A stretch of DNA of 64,000 nucleotides from Ailanthus altissimus (Eukaryota; Streptophyta; Magnoliopsida; Sapindales; Simaroubaceae): positions 15,890,001 through 15,954,000 of the forward strand of contig OX327712.1 of NCBI GenBank assembly GCA_946807835.1, given 5' to 3'. The first letter of the stretch is position 1, and the number at the start of each line of letters is the position of its first letter. Under the pieces are notes generated by a model. The model saw only the letters and a list, made by a program, of their open reading frames with translations. It searched no databases and had not been told where the DNA came from. Of the stretch, positions 12,265 through 26,260 are shown piece after piece. A program made the translations under genes and the position numbers.

Positions 12265-15200
12265 ATTCTATAATCACCTAGTCAATATTTGATTTAGGGC
12301 CGATATTTAAAATGAATTCTTTTCATTTGTGAAAAAAATAATAAACACCTTAATGTTTAATAAACTCATTGTACTTGGTATATGTTACTTTTCATTTTAT
12401 TCCTTTTATTATATTTCTCGCCTTCTCTAGAAACTATGATATTCTTTTTTCTTTCTTCACTTATTGAAATCAACTCATTTGGTAGATGAATATTGTTACA
12501 CATTTAAATTGTTTCGAGAGTAATGATATGTCAAATAATTATTGAGTGATAAAATAATTTAAATTTTAAAATTATCTATTACACTTAATAATTATTTTTA
12601 TTATTTAAAATATAGTTTAAAATACAAATTTAAGATATGTAATATTATTTATTTTAGATTAAAGCAATCCCAAAATTTGCTTGTTTTAGCTAACATTCTT
12701 TTTAGCAAATTTTGAGAATTTGAAACTGAAAAGTAGAGAAAGGGTTTGGAAGAGGAAATAGAGTAAGTCGAGAAGGCAGAAAAATAAATAAAATATATAT
12801 ATCCACCACAACAAGGTTAGTGGTCATTTTATTAGATGGCATAGGGCATAGCCATGCAATGCAAGCAAGAGATTCATGGGATTCTGAGCGAGTAAGTGGT
12901 CGTGGAGGCTAATTTATCACTTGTTGCACTTTGTTACTTTAATGATCATAAAGATGTGCAATTGTGCAAAAAAGGGTTTGTTTTTTCTCCCTCTAAAACT
13001 AAAAGTTGAGATAATGTTTTTGCTTTTTGAAATATGTTTGCTTTAGCCTCAACCTAAGCCACCTCTTATCTTATAAGAAATGAAAAATACATTGAATGTG
13101 AAAGACAAACAATGCACCCCATCCCATGCACCAATGTCATCTTGCCATGTATTTTAGATTTTCTTGTTCCTCTTCTATCTTGTTATTTTTTGGGTCATTA
13201 TTTAAACGAATTGTGTTATACAATTGATGTGTATGTTAGGCTGATCTAATATGATTAAAATTAACAATTTTATATTATACAGAAATTACACATGTATTAA
13301 ATTAAAGAAAAAAAATACCATTTTAATATCTGATTTTAGAAATACATATTAATTTAATTCTCATTTTTTAAATATATAATACGTTAATATTTATAGGTAT
13401 GTTTTTAATAATTTTTATTTCTAAAAAACTATTATTTTCATTTCTACAAAAATTAACATGATATATATATTAAAAAAATGAGAATTAAATTGATATTTAT
13501 TCATAAAATAAAAGATGAAAGTAACATTTTTCCTAAATCAAATGAAATGAATACAATTAACATAACAAAATATACAATGTCTAACATAATCCAAACCAAA
13601 TTTATATACACATACATGAGCATATAAGCAAACCATACTAGATCATCACTAGTCTTTGTGTTTACCATACTTTGAAGTAAAGTTGCAAAAAGATCCAAAA
13701 TCAAAAGTGGAAAAGTGCCATGCGTGGGTCCTAAAAGGAAAACCATTTCTTTTGGTTTTGGGTACAAAAAGGGTTTGCCAAATTGCTATGGGTATTAACA
13801 GGAATACACTTTTTTTTGGGGGACCCCTTTGCTGCCAAAAGTAGCAAATAAAAAATTCTTCTTAAAAATGAGGATGAAATTGATCTGAAAATTCTCACCC
13901 AAGGCTCTGAAATCTTTTTATTGGTGCATCTTTTTCTTATAGCCCTGCCCACATATTTGTTTTATCCCCCTATTTCATATTACAACTGGGGGCACATCTA
14001 ACAGCTAGATTTTCTTCATTTCCTTGTGTGTGTGACCCAGACTTTTAAACAATTTGACCCCAAATTTGGATTTTTTTTTTCTTCTTCTATCTGGTCCACG
14101 AATTCTGAAATGTGCTGAATTGCCAGCTTTTAAATAGGGGAATCCTTTTTAGGTTTACTCTTATCTTATTTTCATATAATCTAAAAAAAAAATTGTCTAT
14201 TATAATTACATAATTTTTATTAAAAATTTTTGAGTTATAATTTAATCAATTATTAATTTTTTTTGAAACATCGTTAAATATAATATTATTGAATAGATTA
14301 ATAATATTATATTATAAAACTCTTAATATAAAATTAAAAAATTATCAAAACACTATATAGAGATTAGACATATCTAATCTAGATCACTTGGATCTATAAC
14401 TCTTTCATAAAGAAAAATACAGGCTCTCTTATAGGTGGACTAAAGATCTTTACCTCCGTTTAAAACAGAAAAAATTTATTATACTCTAATAATTTTTATT
14501 ATTAAAAATAATATACTAATAATTTTTTTATTAAAAAGTATACTTACGAAAACTCTACCATCGTAAGCTTTAATTAAAATTATATTAAACGGACTCTAAA
14601 AGAATGGGTAAATTGAAAATATTAAATGTTACTTTTTAATTTTTAATATACACTATTAAATTATATAAAATCAATAAATAAAAATTTATAATATCTATAT
14701 GGGGCTATGATGTAACCTTCTCAATATTAATTATTAACTCAATTTAAAAATTTATTGATAAATTATAGAGAGAAGAATGTAATTTATAACATTTGTAAAT
14801 ATAAATTTTCAGGGACTCTGTTTTTATGCAATTTTGTATTAATTATTATTATTTTAAATACAGAAGAGGAGGATTTGGATCAAGGACCTTCATTAAAGTG
14901 GAGGAATAAATATATTACCAATTTTTTATTATATTATTAGAGTGTTAACACAAATACGATATTAACTATTATTTATATCCAAAGAAGAAAAGAAAAAAAA
15001 AAGAATTACAAGTGTTGCCGACTTGAATAAAAGAAGCAATTTAGGCTCCCACAAAATTTCTATAATCTATGAACTACCAAAGAATAAGATAATTAAAAAA
15101 AAAGAAGCAATCACCTGTAAATTGCAGCAGAAACTTCAGACCATTTTGTGCAACTTGCCCACATAAATAACACCCAATTTGCACAAAATACCACTTGATA

Positions 15201-16263
15201 ATTTTGCCTTGCCTTTATCCATTTCTTCAGTCTTCACAAAAAATAAGAACACAACCAAAATCAAATCTAGATTACATAATAAAAATTAATCACAACAATC
15301 CATTGTACTTCTCATAACAGAACATAACATAACCAACACAACACCTTATAATAAATAAATAAATAAAAATTTACTAATAATTTTTTAAGCAAATAATACT
15401 ATATTATTTGTTGAATTTTAAGAGGATTAGTACAAGAAAAAACACGAGCTTTTTCTTTTTATTTTTCTTTTTTTTTTTAAATAATGGTTTTCTGATAAAA
15501 AGGTTGTGGGACCAAACCAAAGGCTAAACTGGCAAAGCAAAGACATTGAAGGCGGCGTAAAAAGCGAACCTTAACCCCAAGTCGGTCTCAACTTTCTGCC
15601 TTTTTTAATTATCAGATGGACCCCACTTTTTCAATCCTGTCTTTTTTTTTAAAAAAAACAAAATCTTTTGTTTAGCTTCTTTTTTTTAGTGCCTTTTCTT
15701 TCTTGCGTCAGCTTCATCCTAAACCACTACTACATCTCTTGGTTCTCAAATTACCCACCCACCACTTTTGCTGACTCGGATGCCAACTGGCACTCACCTT
15801 TCATCTTTTACCAAGACTTCTTTTTTAAAGCTTTGATTCTTATTTAGCTACTAAGCAATCACTTTAATACATAGATTACACGTGGAAAATAAATTAATGA
15901 GGAAGAGGCATTGACTATATCATGAGAAATGACCCATAATAAAATATAACTAAAAAAAAAAAAGCTAAAAGAAGAAAAGAAAAAGGGTTTGAATAAAGAA
16001 ATAAAAATAATAAATTTTCTGATCCTTCACGTTCCTTCTTCTTTGTGCTTTTATTTGTAGGCTTACTAAAAAAAAAAAAAAACTTTTAAGAGGGTTTTGT
16101 GGGTCTTTTTAAGAACTTTTTAAGTTTTAAAGTGCTTTTCTGTTTTTCTTTTTTGGTGTGTGTTCTTTAACCTCTTTAAACATTCTTTGGAGCCATTTCT
16201 ATGATGGGGTTGGGTTTAGCAGTTTGAAAGTTGGCAACAAAAGAATAAACAAACGGTGCAGAT
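12265..16263. other. Intergenic DNA and upstream region of the Dof gene
   Basis: No supported gene. Several AT-rich tracts and poly-T runs are present. The last few hundred bases, with T/C-rich and A-rich tracts at 15,470-16,200, probably hold the promoter and 5' leader of the Dof gene. I see no clear TATA box close to its ATG. Confidence 0.5.
15879..15884. promoter_or_regulatory. G-box upstream of the Dof gene
   Basis: CACGTG within 'ttacacgtggaaaa', 380 bases before the Dof ATG. G-boxes bind bHLH and bZIP factors such as PIFs and ABFs. For a light- or clock-linked gene this is plausible, but a 6-mer can occur by chance. Confidence 0.35.
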
Positions 16264-18803
16264 ATGTCTGAACGCAACAAAGATCCCGCTATTAAGCTTT
16301 TCGGTGCCAAGATTCAGGTGCCCGAAACTCAGATTCCGGCCAAACTTGAACACTTGGTAACTACCTATTCACTTGTATGTGTATACATATTTTTTTTTTC
16401 TGTTTGTGTTAATGTTTTGCTTCACATGAAATGCCCATGTTGTTATTTTTGTGAGTTTCTTTTAACTTGAATGGTTGATTGTTAGTTATGAATCTTTAGA
16501 ATTTATGTCTGAGTTTTGAGTTAGTATTGGGAGCAAAGTATGAGCTTTGAAGAAGTAATTTTATTTTATTTTATTTTTTTGTGTAGATAATATGTTTTGG
16601 TTTGTTGCCTTAAATGGTCAATGAATCAATAAAATGAATAAAGCTGAAGTGGGTACATGATGAAACTGGTTCATGGTTACTTATGCTTTGGTTTTTTTGC
16701 TGCAACTTTGTGCTGTTTGATTTTTACGCTTTGTTGGGACAATTTTATTTCGCTGAAAGTTTGATCTTCGTTTTTGCCTTTTACGTTATGATTTTCTGTG
16801 GAAAATTCAATATAAAGGTATGTTTTCAAGTTATTGTTCTGTGTTTTTCTGATTTTAAACCGAACAGGATCATGTAAATCTTATGCTGCATTTGGCAGCT
16901 TGCAATTGAACAATACATTTGGAGTATTAGTTTCACTTCTGGTGATTTTATGATACCAAAGCATGATGAATCTTTAGCGGAAAGCCTGTTTGCTTTAATT
17001 GTTATATAACTTTTCTTTCTCTGAGAATTGACTGATAATGTTCATAGGTTGGTAATTGATGGATGTGATTGAATTAGTTGGTATAATTTATTAGAAATCT
17101 TAGCTTTTCCACTTCAAATTGGTTAGATCTGTATCCGATGCTTTTTCACAATCTCTTGGAGGAACATTTTTCTTCAATTATATTAATATCTATAATATTG
17201 ATATAACTTGAGAGGAAGAAAGCAGAACCAAAATTAGGATATCCAATCCAATGTTAGTTCATTTTCTCAGATTTAGAAGAACACAATTATTTTTTGCCTT
17301 TTTCTTCATAAGTCATATTACATATGGGCTTCTCTGTCTCTCCTTTTTCCTCCAAAAACAATAAAATAATCTTTGACTCTCCTCTAAACAATTTGCTTTA
17401 ATTTTCAGGACATTAGCGAAGTAATAGCAAAAGAAGAAGCTGCAGATGCTTGCGCGGATCACCTTGAAGGGCCGGATAAATCCTCGATTTTAAACAATGT
17501 TAAGAAAGAAGCTCAAACTCCTGTGCAGGGAAGTGAGGTGCAAGTCAATGTTAAGACCACCACAGACCAGTTTGAGGGCAATACAGACCAAGAGAAAGCT
17601 TTCAAGAGGCCAGACAAGATCATTCCATGTCCGCGTTGCAACAGTATGGACACAAAATTCTGTTATTTTAATAATTACAATGTCAACCAACCTAGGCATT
17701 TTTGCAAGAAGTGTCAAAGATATTGGACAGCTGGTGGGACAATGAGAAATGTTCCTGTGGGTGCTGGACGGCGTAAGAACAAGCACTTTGCCTCTCAATA
17801 TCGTCAGATAATAGTAACTCCTGATGGAGTGCCTGTTACTGGTTTAGAAACCACAAACTTGGGAAATCACCAACTTATACCATGTGGTGATTCTGCAATC
17901 ACTTTCAGGCCTTCAACAGGAAATGAGACAGTTCTAAAATTTGGCCCTGAAGCACCTCTTTGCGAATCCATGGAGACTGTACTTAATCTTGGAGACCAGA
18001 AGAGATCTGCTGAGATGGGTTCTGTAAATTTTATGGACAATAGAGAGGAGCCTTCCTCTTCTGGTTCTTCCATGGCAGCTTCTAGTATTCGAGGAAATGA
18101 ACTACCTGAAAATGTTATGCAGAAGGAGCAAGTTATGATGACTGGGTCATGCAGTGAGGTTAATACACCACATCCTGTGCACTGTTACCCTATTCCTTCA
18201 TGGGGTGTTCCTTGGAATCCAGGTTGGAGCAATGTGACTTCCATGGCAGCAGCTCAATCCTCTGATCATGTATCTGTACCAAATGGCAATAATCCTGGCT
18301 CAGTTCAATGGTGTCCAACAACAGTGCTGGCAGTTCCTGGATATTGCCCACCCAATATTCCGTTGCAGTTTGTTCCTGCTTCATATTTTGGTTGCATGAC
18401 TGTGTGGGCTGCTGGAGCAGGGAACATGTCATTGACTGGATCTAATGGTTGCCTGTCTCCATCATCCTCTATTAGCAACAACAGTTGCTGCTCAGGAAAT
18501 GGCTCACCAACTCTAGGCAAGCATTCACGGGACCCAAATCTTGTGGAAGAAGAGCAATCACAGAAGTCTATTTTGGTGCCAAAGACACTGAGAATTGATG
18601 ACCCGGATGAGGCTTCAAAGAGCCCTATATGGGCTACATTAGGCATTAAACCTGACCAGAAGGATCCCAGATCAGGAGGTACATTTTTTAAAGGTTTGGA
18701 AACCAAAAAAGAAGGCAAGACCCATATGTTGGATGGTAGTCAGTTCTTGGAAGTTAATCCAGCAGCTCTTTCTCGCTCTCATACATTCCAAGAGAGTACA
18801 TAA
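16264..18803 (+). CDS. CDF-type Dof zinc-finger transcription factor, two exons
   Basis: Exon 1 is 16264-16356 and exon 2 is 17409-18803, joined in phase 0 across a 1,052-base intron (GTAACT...TTTCAG), giving 495 residues. The N-terminus has [11 protein letters not shown], the motif through which CDF proteins bind TOPLESS co-repressors. The Dof finger has Cys at 105, 108, 130 and 133 (CX2CX21CX2C), with [12 protein letters not shown] and the basic GAGRRKNKH after it. It binds AAAG/CTTT sites. The C-terminal CDF blocks are present: [20 protein letters not shown], and near the end NPAALSRS. In Arabidopsis CDFs the C-terminal part binds FKF1 and GIGANTEA, which drive degradation and release CONSTANS/FT from repression. 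The length is normal and there are no breaks. The exact CDF orthologue cannot be told from this alone. Confidence 0.93.
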
Positions 18804-19070
18804 AGAGTTGATGAGGCAGGAAACTTCAACTTCAATAATATGATATTCTCCAATGCAGATGCAGGACCAAGTGTTCCATGGCTATTATCTTTCTTGAATC
18901 CTTGGTGTTCTCTACTCTCTTTCAGATAATAAACTCTGTAGAACTTGGAACCTATAAGCTGCCTAGGTAATCAACTTTTTGTTAGAAAGTTGAATCTGTA
19001 AATAGTAGGGGGTTAGTAGTTTAGTTGTTGTCTATGATCTGAGGCCTACTTTAGGTTTTCAATTCATATA
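18804..19070 (+). terminator. 3' UTR with polyadenylation signal of the Dof gene
   Basis: AATAAA at 18928-18933 lies 125 bases after the stop codon. A T-rich stretch follows. The end of the transcript is an estimate. Confidence 0.5.
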
Positions 19071-21925
19071 TTTGCATGTTGTTTCTGCATTCATTCAAAC
19101 AAATGAGAGAATTGTTTCAAGTTTATTATGTACGAATCTGAGAGTATGCAATCAAATTAAATGCCTAATCCAAATTTGGGTTCCTCACTTCCAGAGGTTC
19201 TGGTGTATTCATTTAGCATACTCTATTCTTCGTACTCATTGCCTGAAATTTGTGGTGACTGATTTTATCAGGATCACGAGTTCCTTAGAACTTTGAGATA
19301 CTAAGTTGCTTGTAAATGGTTGGAATGTACAAGTATGAGAAGTAACACTTTGGTATTCTCAGTTTCAACTGGTTTGCATGCAATTCAAATGGGGTGAAGA
19401 ATTTCTTTTAGCTTCTTGCCTCCGTACGAGGCAACACTTTCTTAAGTTGTTTCCATGGAGCCAGCATATTTAGGGGCTATAATCTGCAGAACACTTTGTA
19501 TTAGCCTCTTCAATAACTGTTCGTCTACTCACACTCACTGCAGAAATTCTGAATGCAGAGAGTTGATAAACAGTAACTTTGTTGTTGTTGGCATCTGGCA
19601 AAGTACATAAACATTCCAACTTGCCCAAGTAATTTTTTGACTTGTCTCTGTTTCTAAGCAACCAGAAAGAAGCAGTTTCCTGAATTTCTTTAAATGGGTC
19701 AAACTTTTTTCTAAGTCAGAGACCATGCAACTTTTACTTCTTTTTGTTGCATGCCTTTTCCTCAATCCCTTTGGCAACTAAAGAAGGCGCCAAGTAGAAG
19801 TTTTATCTGGCCAAAACTGGTCGTGTTGATATCCTTTTCCAGGAAAAAAGTACCAACTGCAGAGGCAAAAAGGATCCTACAGTACTAAGAATATGTCTTT
19901 CTCCTTGTGACTCTCTGACTCATTTATCTGCTTTTGAAAGAACGGATTGAGTCAATTGCAGGCAGACAAGTATGTGTGCCAGTGTTCTTATCGTCATTAG
20001 AAGCATGCAGCACTTACAGGTTCTTGGTTTTGAAGACTTCAAAAAATGTAATTAGGAATATGCACCTTGACGTTATAAAATTATAGCAAATCAATTATTG
20101 TTTTATAACTATTAAAATGTTATTTAGGACTCAAATTCACGATATGGCATTGGGTTCTGTTCACTCTTTTCGGTTGATATTTATTATTATTGTAAGCAGA
20201 GTTATATTGTGCAATAATACTTCTAAAGTTGTTTAAGGGGTCGGGTTAATTGGGGCTCATGTACGGTCCGACCAATTTATTGTTGCAATTTATTATTATA
20301 ATTCATTACGGACTAAGATCTTTTCTTAAATTAAAGTTTTTACTTAAACAAATATAAAAATGTGATTAGTGATTTGATAAAAAAAATAGCTCATAATCAC
20401 TTATACCTATTGTATCAAAAAATTCTTAAAAATTTAGTTTAAAAATAACTCATCACATATTATTATTACATCATTTACGCATATATATATGTATGTATAT
20501 ATTTCCTTTTCAAACCATTGTTGCAGCTTTAATACTCCATAATTTCAAAGTCAATACTTGTCAAAGTTGAGAGAAAATATAAATAAAAATGAAGATTATT
20601 TTATTAATGAGAGAAACAGTGTATACATAATAAATGATTGATATTTGAAGAGTAATATTATATTTTTTAAATGACATTTTTAATTGATGCGTCAAATAAT
20701 TATTTAATAAAAAAATAATATAATTTTTAAAATTATTTATTATATTATTTTACTGCTTAATAGTTATTTAACTCATAAATTGAGATAAAAAAATTTAAAA
20801 TACTAATTAAAAAATATAACATCATTCATTATATTTATAACTAAATGCTACTCATTAGAAAGACCAAAAAGACCTTTACTTAACAACAATTTATAAGAAT
20901 ACCCCCTTTGTACATTTATATCCCTCTTTTTAATACTTGTTATAAATATGAGGAGTCTTTAGTGGATTAGAGAAGTTGTAGTATGTTATTAAAGCTATAA
21001 TTTTTTTTTTTTTGTGCTTTGGATGAACTTGAGCCATGTAATTTTTAAGATTTTAGGAATTCCCGTTGTCTGTTGGAAATTCTATTTCTGCAACTTCTTT
21101 AACAACTTCCATTGTAAACGCGCCCTTACAAAGAAAACAGGCATTTCACGAACTTGTTAACTTCTTTTTACCTAAATATAGATGTTGACCTTCATTAGTT
21201 GAGAGTATTATTTGTTGTTATTCACGAAATCTTTAAGTGCAAAGTAAAACTCTTGATGCACCATTTTATATATATTTTCTTTTGTTTTGATGATATTTTA
21301 TAAATTTATGAGGAATTATAAGTGAATTGCACAATTAATTTGTATAATAACTTATAAATAGATTTTTTTTCTTTTATTATTTTTGAATTCTTATAATATT
21401 TAAAAAAGAAAAAAAAAAGCATGAGTAACTATTGAAAAGAGGTGTATACGAGTTTGTTCTTTATAGAAATATATGTTATATCCCTTCATATGAGACTTAT
21501 TATGGGAAATTGAAAGCATATGGTAAGTTAGTAAGTTGTAGATTAACATATAAACCTATATAGTTTTCTCTTGGATCTTGCTCACGTGGCGTGAACTCTA
21601 AGAGAGATTATTTAGTAATGCTACGTGGATTGTTATGGATTTTGAAATAAATTTTCTCTCTATTTTGTTTTATTTATTCTTTGGATTTTCTATTAGTTCA
21701 TGCCTTTTCAAGCAGCATTTGGTCCATAACACTTTGTTTTATCTTTTTGTTATTTTTTCTTCATTTTTTCTTTATAAAAACTTTTTAAATCTCAAAATTT
21801 GAACTTTTACTGTTTATTTATTTTCGTGCATGTATCTTTTTGTGCTTAATAATTCATTGTGTTCAAAAGGATGTATTAATAATTCATATAAAAAAAGTTG
21901 TATGTGTACATGCGGGTAAGATTAT
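19071..21925. other. Intergenic DNA
   Basis: No gene is supported. The short open frames at 19072-19296 and 19470-19777 lack domain features. The stretch at 20840-20920 (ttagaaagaccaaaaagac and onward) resembles 30,660-30,720, so part of this region is a dispersed repeat. Confidence 0.45.
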
Positions 21926-22660
21926 TGTTGGAATTTTCAGTGTGCACTTAAATTATTTTTTTAAGTGTGTGAAAAACTTCAGCCATAAGTAAAGTAATAA
22001 TACGAAAAGATCAAGATAAAAAGATAAACAATTACACAATAACACTATAAAATTACACAGTTTGGTAACAAATATCTATGTAAAAATTTATCAGTGCTTT
22101 TTTTATTACTTAGATCTTCGGTACTTCTATGGCACTCTTTTGCGCCTTTAACACTTAAGGCTCTTTAGCTCTCTATTATCCATCTCTTGGAATTTTTCTA
22201 ATGCTTAATTAATTCTAAGGAGTTATAAAGGTTTATATAATATTTGGAATGTCCTAAGAAATTCTATTTCTATTTAGAATAAGAGTTCATGCGTAAAGGA
22301 GTCAAATTCTTATTCAAAGAAGTTGATATGAATTAAAAATAAAAATTTCTCGAAACTGGGTGCCACAACGTCACAAAGTTACTATTGCGGCAGTGGTGCG
22401 ACCCTGACATAACATTGTGATGTTTGAAGGCTAGCAGCATTGCGCTGGAAATCCAGTGCCACGACGCTGGAATAACTTAGTGTTGCGATGTTTAGAACTG
22501 GAAAGGCTCTTCGTTTGTTTTGACCCATTCCTTGCTTCTAACTCTTTGCTTTGCTCCATTTCTCGTATGTCATACACGTACTTAATCTCACGTTGACTCT
22601 TCATTAGTTTTTAACTCAAAATTTTGTTCAAATATAATTTTAAATCACTAAATTTTAGCA
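21926..22660 (-). mobile_element. Solo LTR, 735 bp, with perfect 5-bp TSD
   Basis: It begins TGTTGGAATTTTC and ends AATTTTAGCA, flanked on both sides by ATTAT (21921-21925 and 22661-22665). A GC-richer block at 22,350-22,480, with repeated 'gcgctgg'/'gacgctgg' words, resembles the block in the copia LTRs at 25.4, 30.1, 39.4, 45.4 and 53.1 kb. A TATATAAA-like box read on the minus strand (near 22,235) supports minus orientation. No internal domain is present, so it is a solo LTR of a copia family related to the full elements here. Confidence 0.75.
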
Positions 22661-22665
22661 ATTAT

Positions 22666-25024
22666 ATATATGCAACTTGTGTCCATAAATTGTAAGAAAT
22701 CATATTTATATGATTTTTAAGTTACAATTCACTTAGTGACGCTTTTATTCTTCAATTTTATTTTAATATTTATAACTATGGATGAGATATATGTATGCTT
22801 TGTTTGAAAAGTTGTATATACAAGCATTTATTTGTGTAATTTATTGTGAATGGATTATTTATATATTAAAATTGTCTCTCGTTTATTTTTTATCATCTTT
22901 AATTATTTTTCTATGCATTACTTTTTATAAACATTAAAATGTGATACCCTCTTAATATTTCAACACTCTTATTTGCATAATAGTCACGATTTCTAATTTT
23001 GATTATTTTAGTAGTTTGTGTTAAATTTCATCTTCTCTTCAAATTTTTTTTTTTCATGAATTAGTTGCACTAGGGTTATTATTATTTTTTTGTAATTTGT
23101 AAATATTCTTATATTATATTTTAGCCATGGTTTGTGATTCTAAGCAACTATGTGACTTATGAATACTTTTATTAAACATTAGTCACGACTTGTGAATTTG
23201 AATGATTTAGTGAATATTTTGTTATTGTTATAAGAAAAAAATAAAAATAAAAAATTAAAGTATTCATCATTTCATGATAAATAAATATGTTATGATTTTA
23301 ATTATTTTAGTATTATTTTAAAATATTACTTTAATACTTTATAAAAAATAGCAATGTGAGGATAAATGAGTAAAAGTATAATAAATAGTTAGTTTTAAAT
23401 AAAATATTTGTAATAGTAATGGATTTTTTTATTGTAATATGAAACATGAAGGAGGTAAGTGAATAATGCTTGAAATATGAGGAGAGCAATTCATTTATAG
23501 TTTCCCTATTAATTAATATGCTTATGGTCTATTTACTGCTCAAGTTTTGTTTATTTATTTTTTGTTGTTGCATTTTTATAGTCATAACCATGCTTTTAGT
23601 ACAGCTATAATGATATCAATAAGTAAATTGGAAGAATATTAAAATATAAACATTACTTCTATGGTTGCACACTTTTTAGCATATGTCGCTCTTCTTTCAA
23701 ATTTATCTTATAACATCTTCTTGTGATTTATTGGTTTTGTTATTTTCTTGTAACTTATTAATCTCTTCAAGATAAGGATAGAAATTTCCATAAAAGATCT
23801 AAAGCGAGGCATGTTAAAATTAGTGGCTTCTTTTGACATTTAATCTTGTTGATAAATAGAGACTTGTAATTTTCGGGCAATAACTGAATGAAAAGTATCA
23901 AGAATGTGGAGTTGATGAACATGCAATTGTTTGTCAAATATTTTGATGAACAGAAGCTTTAAATACCTCTTTGGATAAACAAGTCGTGAGAGATAACTTG
24001 ACATTTGGAACAACAGGAATAATGGGAGTAACAATAATTAGGATAACTCGCAGGGAAGTATTTTTGACAAATGACTTCTTTAAAAAAATGTACTTGCAAC
24101 TATTGCATTGTATTTAAGATTGTATTTAGGTGCAGTGATGGTGATGAAGCAACTTCTGAAACTACAACTTGCAGATGCACAAATAGATGCATGGTTGGAG
24201 GATCTTTTGCCATGTGCTATATTGACACTTTCCTGGGACTTGTAGCACTGAGCCAATTGCATTTGCAACTCTTTATTTTGCCTGACGATCTCTTAAAGAT
24301 GGTTTTACTATTAGATAAAGGCTTTGGTGAAGTGCTCCATTTGCTAAGCTTGTGCATCAAGCATCTGCTGCATAGCTAAAATCCACTTTGTGACTTGTGC
24401 AATTTTCAAATTATGGGCTGATTATGTGCAGCTTCTTCTGAATGACTGAAATCTAAGTATGTGACTTGTAATGCAGCTTCTGCTACATGACTGAAATCTA
24501 GCCTACGACTTGTGCTGAAATGCAGTCCACGACATGTGGTGTAACACTTGAATTATGAGCATCTTCCCGCAGTTCAATAGCACGATCAGTTTGTTGTTGA
24601 AGAGAGGCATCATTGACTTTAAAAGCAGCTCTAACTTGATGTTTCTTAATGATTTACAAGCTCAAGAAACGGATCAAAGATGAAGTACTTTAATACTCAA
24701 AATTTTAACAAAATACACTTGCGAAAATGCTCAAAATACACTATGAAAATACAACTTTGAGATCTGATTTTTTTTATGGAATAAAATGCACAAAAACAAA
24801 ATAATGGAAAAAATCAAAGGACTGCTTTCAGATTAATTCATTTGACATAATAATGGGTAAAATCGCTACAAAAAAAATCAGATCATAATCTCAATAATTT
24901 CATCAAGATCACACCATTTCATCACAAAAGAAGAACAAAAAACAAATCTATGTATTAAGTAACAAGATTTCTCCATTAAACTATTGAAATAAACAAAAAA
25001 TATAAGCGAATCTGTTAAAACTAT
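22666..25024. other. Intergenic DNA with a degenerate repetitive stretch at 24.1-24.7 kb
   Basis: Most is AT-rich and empty. At 24,080-24,660 the words 'gcagcttctgctacatgact', 'gactgaaatcta' and 'gacttgt' recur. On the minus strand this would encode a Gln-rich, coiled-coil-like protein (for example QMQLAQCYKSQ) broken by stops. It may be the tail of an old DNA-transposon protein. I cannot name it. Confidence 0.4.
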
Positions 25025-25632
25025 TGTTGAAGCGGAAGCAATAAACTCAAATAATATAATGCAATAACAAGCAATCGAGAATAAACTAGAGAGAGAAAGT
25101 AAAAGAATGAACACAACAATTTACGTAGTTCGAAAACTTGCTTGCGTCTATAGCGGATTAAGATCTCACTTTTTTTATTAATAAATCACAAAGAACTCAC
25201 AAAGGCCTAATTTGCACTTACGTAAATTGTTTTGCCTTACAATTAATCTATCTTGTAGACTAGAAATTTTCTCTCTTGTGTTTGTATTGTAGTTGTTGCG
25301 ATATGTTTACAAGATAATATAGAGCTTTTATATAGGCTTTAGAGGCTATAGAAAAACCTTAAACATAGTGGAATAGGTTTGGGAAGTCCTAATGCACTTA
25401 GAACACACTTAGAAAACATAAGGGACGTTACTTGCACTAGCGCTGCGACGTTAGATCCTCAGCATTGTGGCGCTGGGACCTGGATCTTGGGCATGTGGCT
25501 CTGCATATAGGGTACTTAGGCCTGCGTAGTGACATCTCCGTCTTTTCACTGCCTTTTGCATCCTTGGGTCTCCTACATATTTGGCTTGATCATGAAATTA
25601 TATTTTGATGATTTTTAATCAATTCTCTCACA
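25025..25632 (-). repeat. 3' LTR of the copia element at 25-30 kb
   Basis: On the plus strand it starts TGTTGAAGCGGAAGC and ends ATTCTCTCACA, parallel to the other LTR. A GC-richer block lies at 25,430-25,550. A purine-rich tract just outside (25633-25645 on the minus strand, aagaaaagga) is the likely polypurine tract. Confidence 0.85.
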
Positions 25633-25689
25633 AATCCTTTTCTTGATTCAAAATTATCTATTAAGCTTCCAAGATATTTCATCTCCGCA

Positions 25690-26260
25690 TCTTTGACCAC
25701 CCTCACATAGTAATGACTCTGATTAAGTCATTGCATAGGATAAACTTAATCAAGAGCAATGGCTTAGTTAACATGTTAGCAGAATTTTAGACGACACAAT
25801 CTTCGTTAGACTAATCTCGCCACTTTAAACAATCTCTCTAATGAAATAAAGCCACATGTTAATGTGTTTAGATCTCTCATGGAACACTTGATGCTTACTT
25901 AAGTGTATGGTAATTTGACTATCACAATATCCATTAGTGTTGATGTGTTCAATTGCTATTACCTCTGCGTACAACCCTTTTAACTATATGATCTCTTTAA
26001 TATCTTTACCAACAGCTATATACTCTACATTTGTGGTAGATAGTGTCAACACATACTATAGAACTGATCTTTAGCACACACTGCACTCAAACACTGTAAA
26101 TATATACCTATTCAATGATCTTCTCTTGTCTAGGTCACTCAAATAATCTGAGTCGACGTATCATTTTACCATTTCACTCTTATTCCCAACCCTTTTATAC
26201 ATCAAATCATGATTTGACATTCTTTTGAAATATTTCAAAATTCACTTCACTACAAACTAG
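25690..26260 (-). pseudogene. RNase H remnant of the copia element
   Basis: Read on the minus strand this segment follows the RT and carries decayed copia RNase H sequence. Near its end is a stretch corresponding to the usual 'N-x-A-D-x-L-T-K' tail that precedes the polypurine tract. It has many stops. Non-functional. Confidence 0.55.

Noticed and set aside
13501..13952. Overlapping open frames on both strands
   Set aside because: No recognisable motif, no splice context, and the two strands' frames overlap; probably chance in non-coding DNA.
17490..18718. Minus-strand and alternate-frame open frames inside the Dof gene
   Set aside because: They are shadows of the well-supported Dof coding sequence and show no domain of their own.
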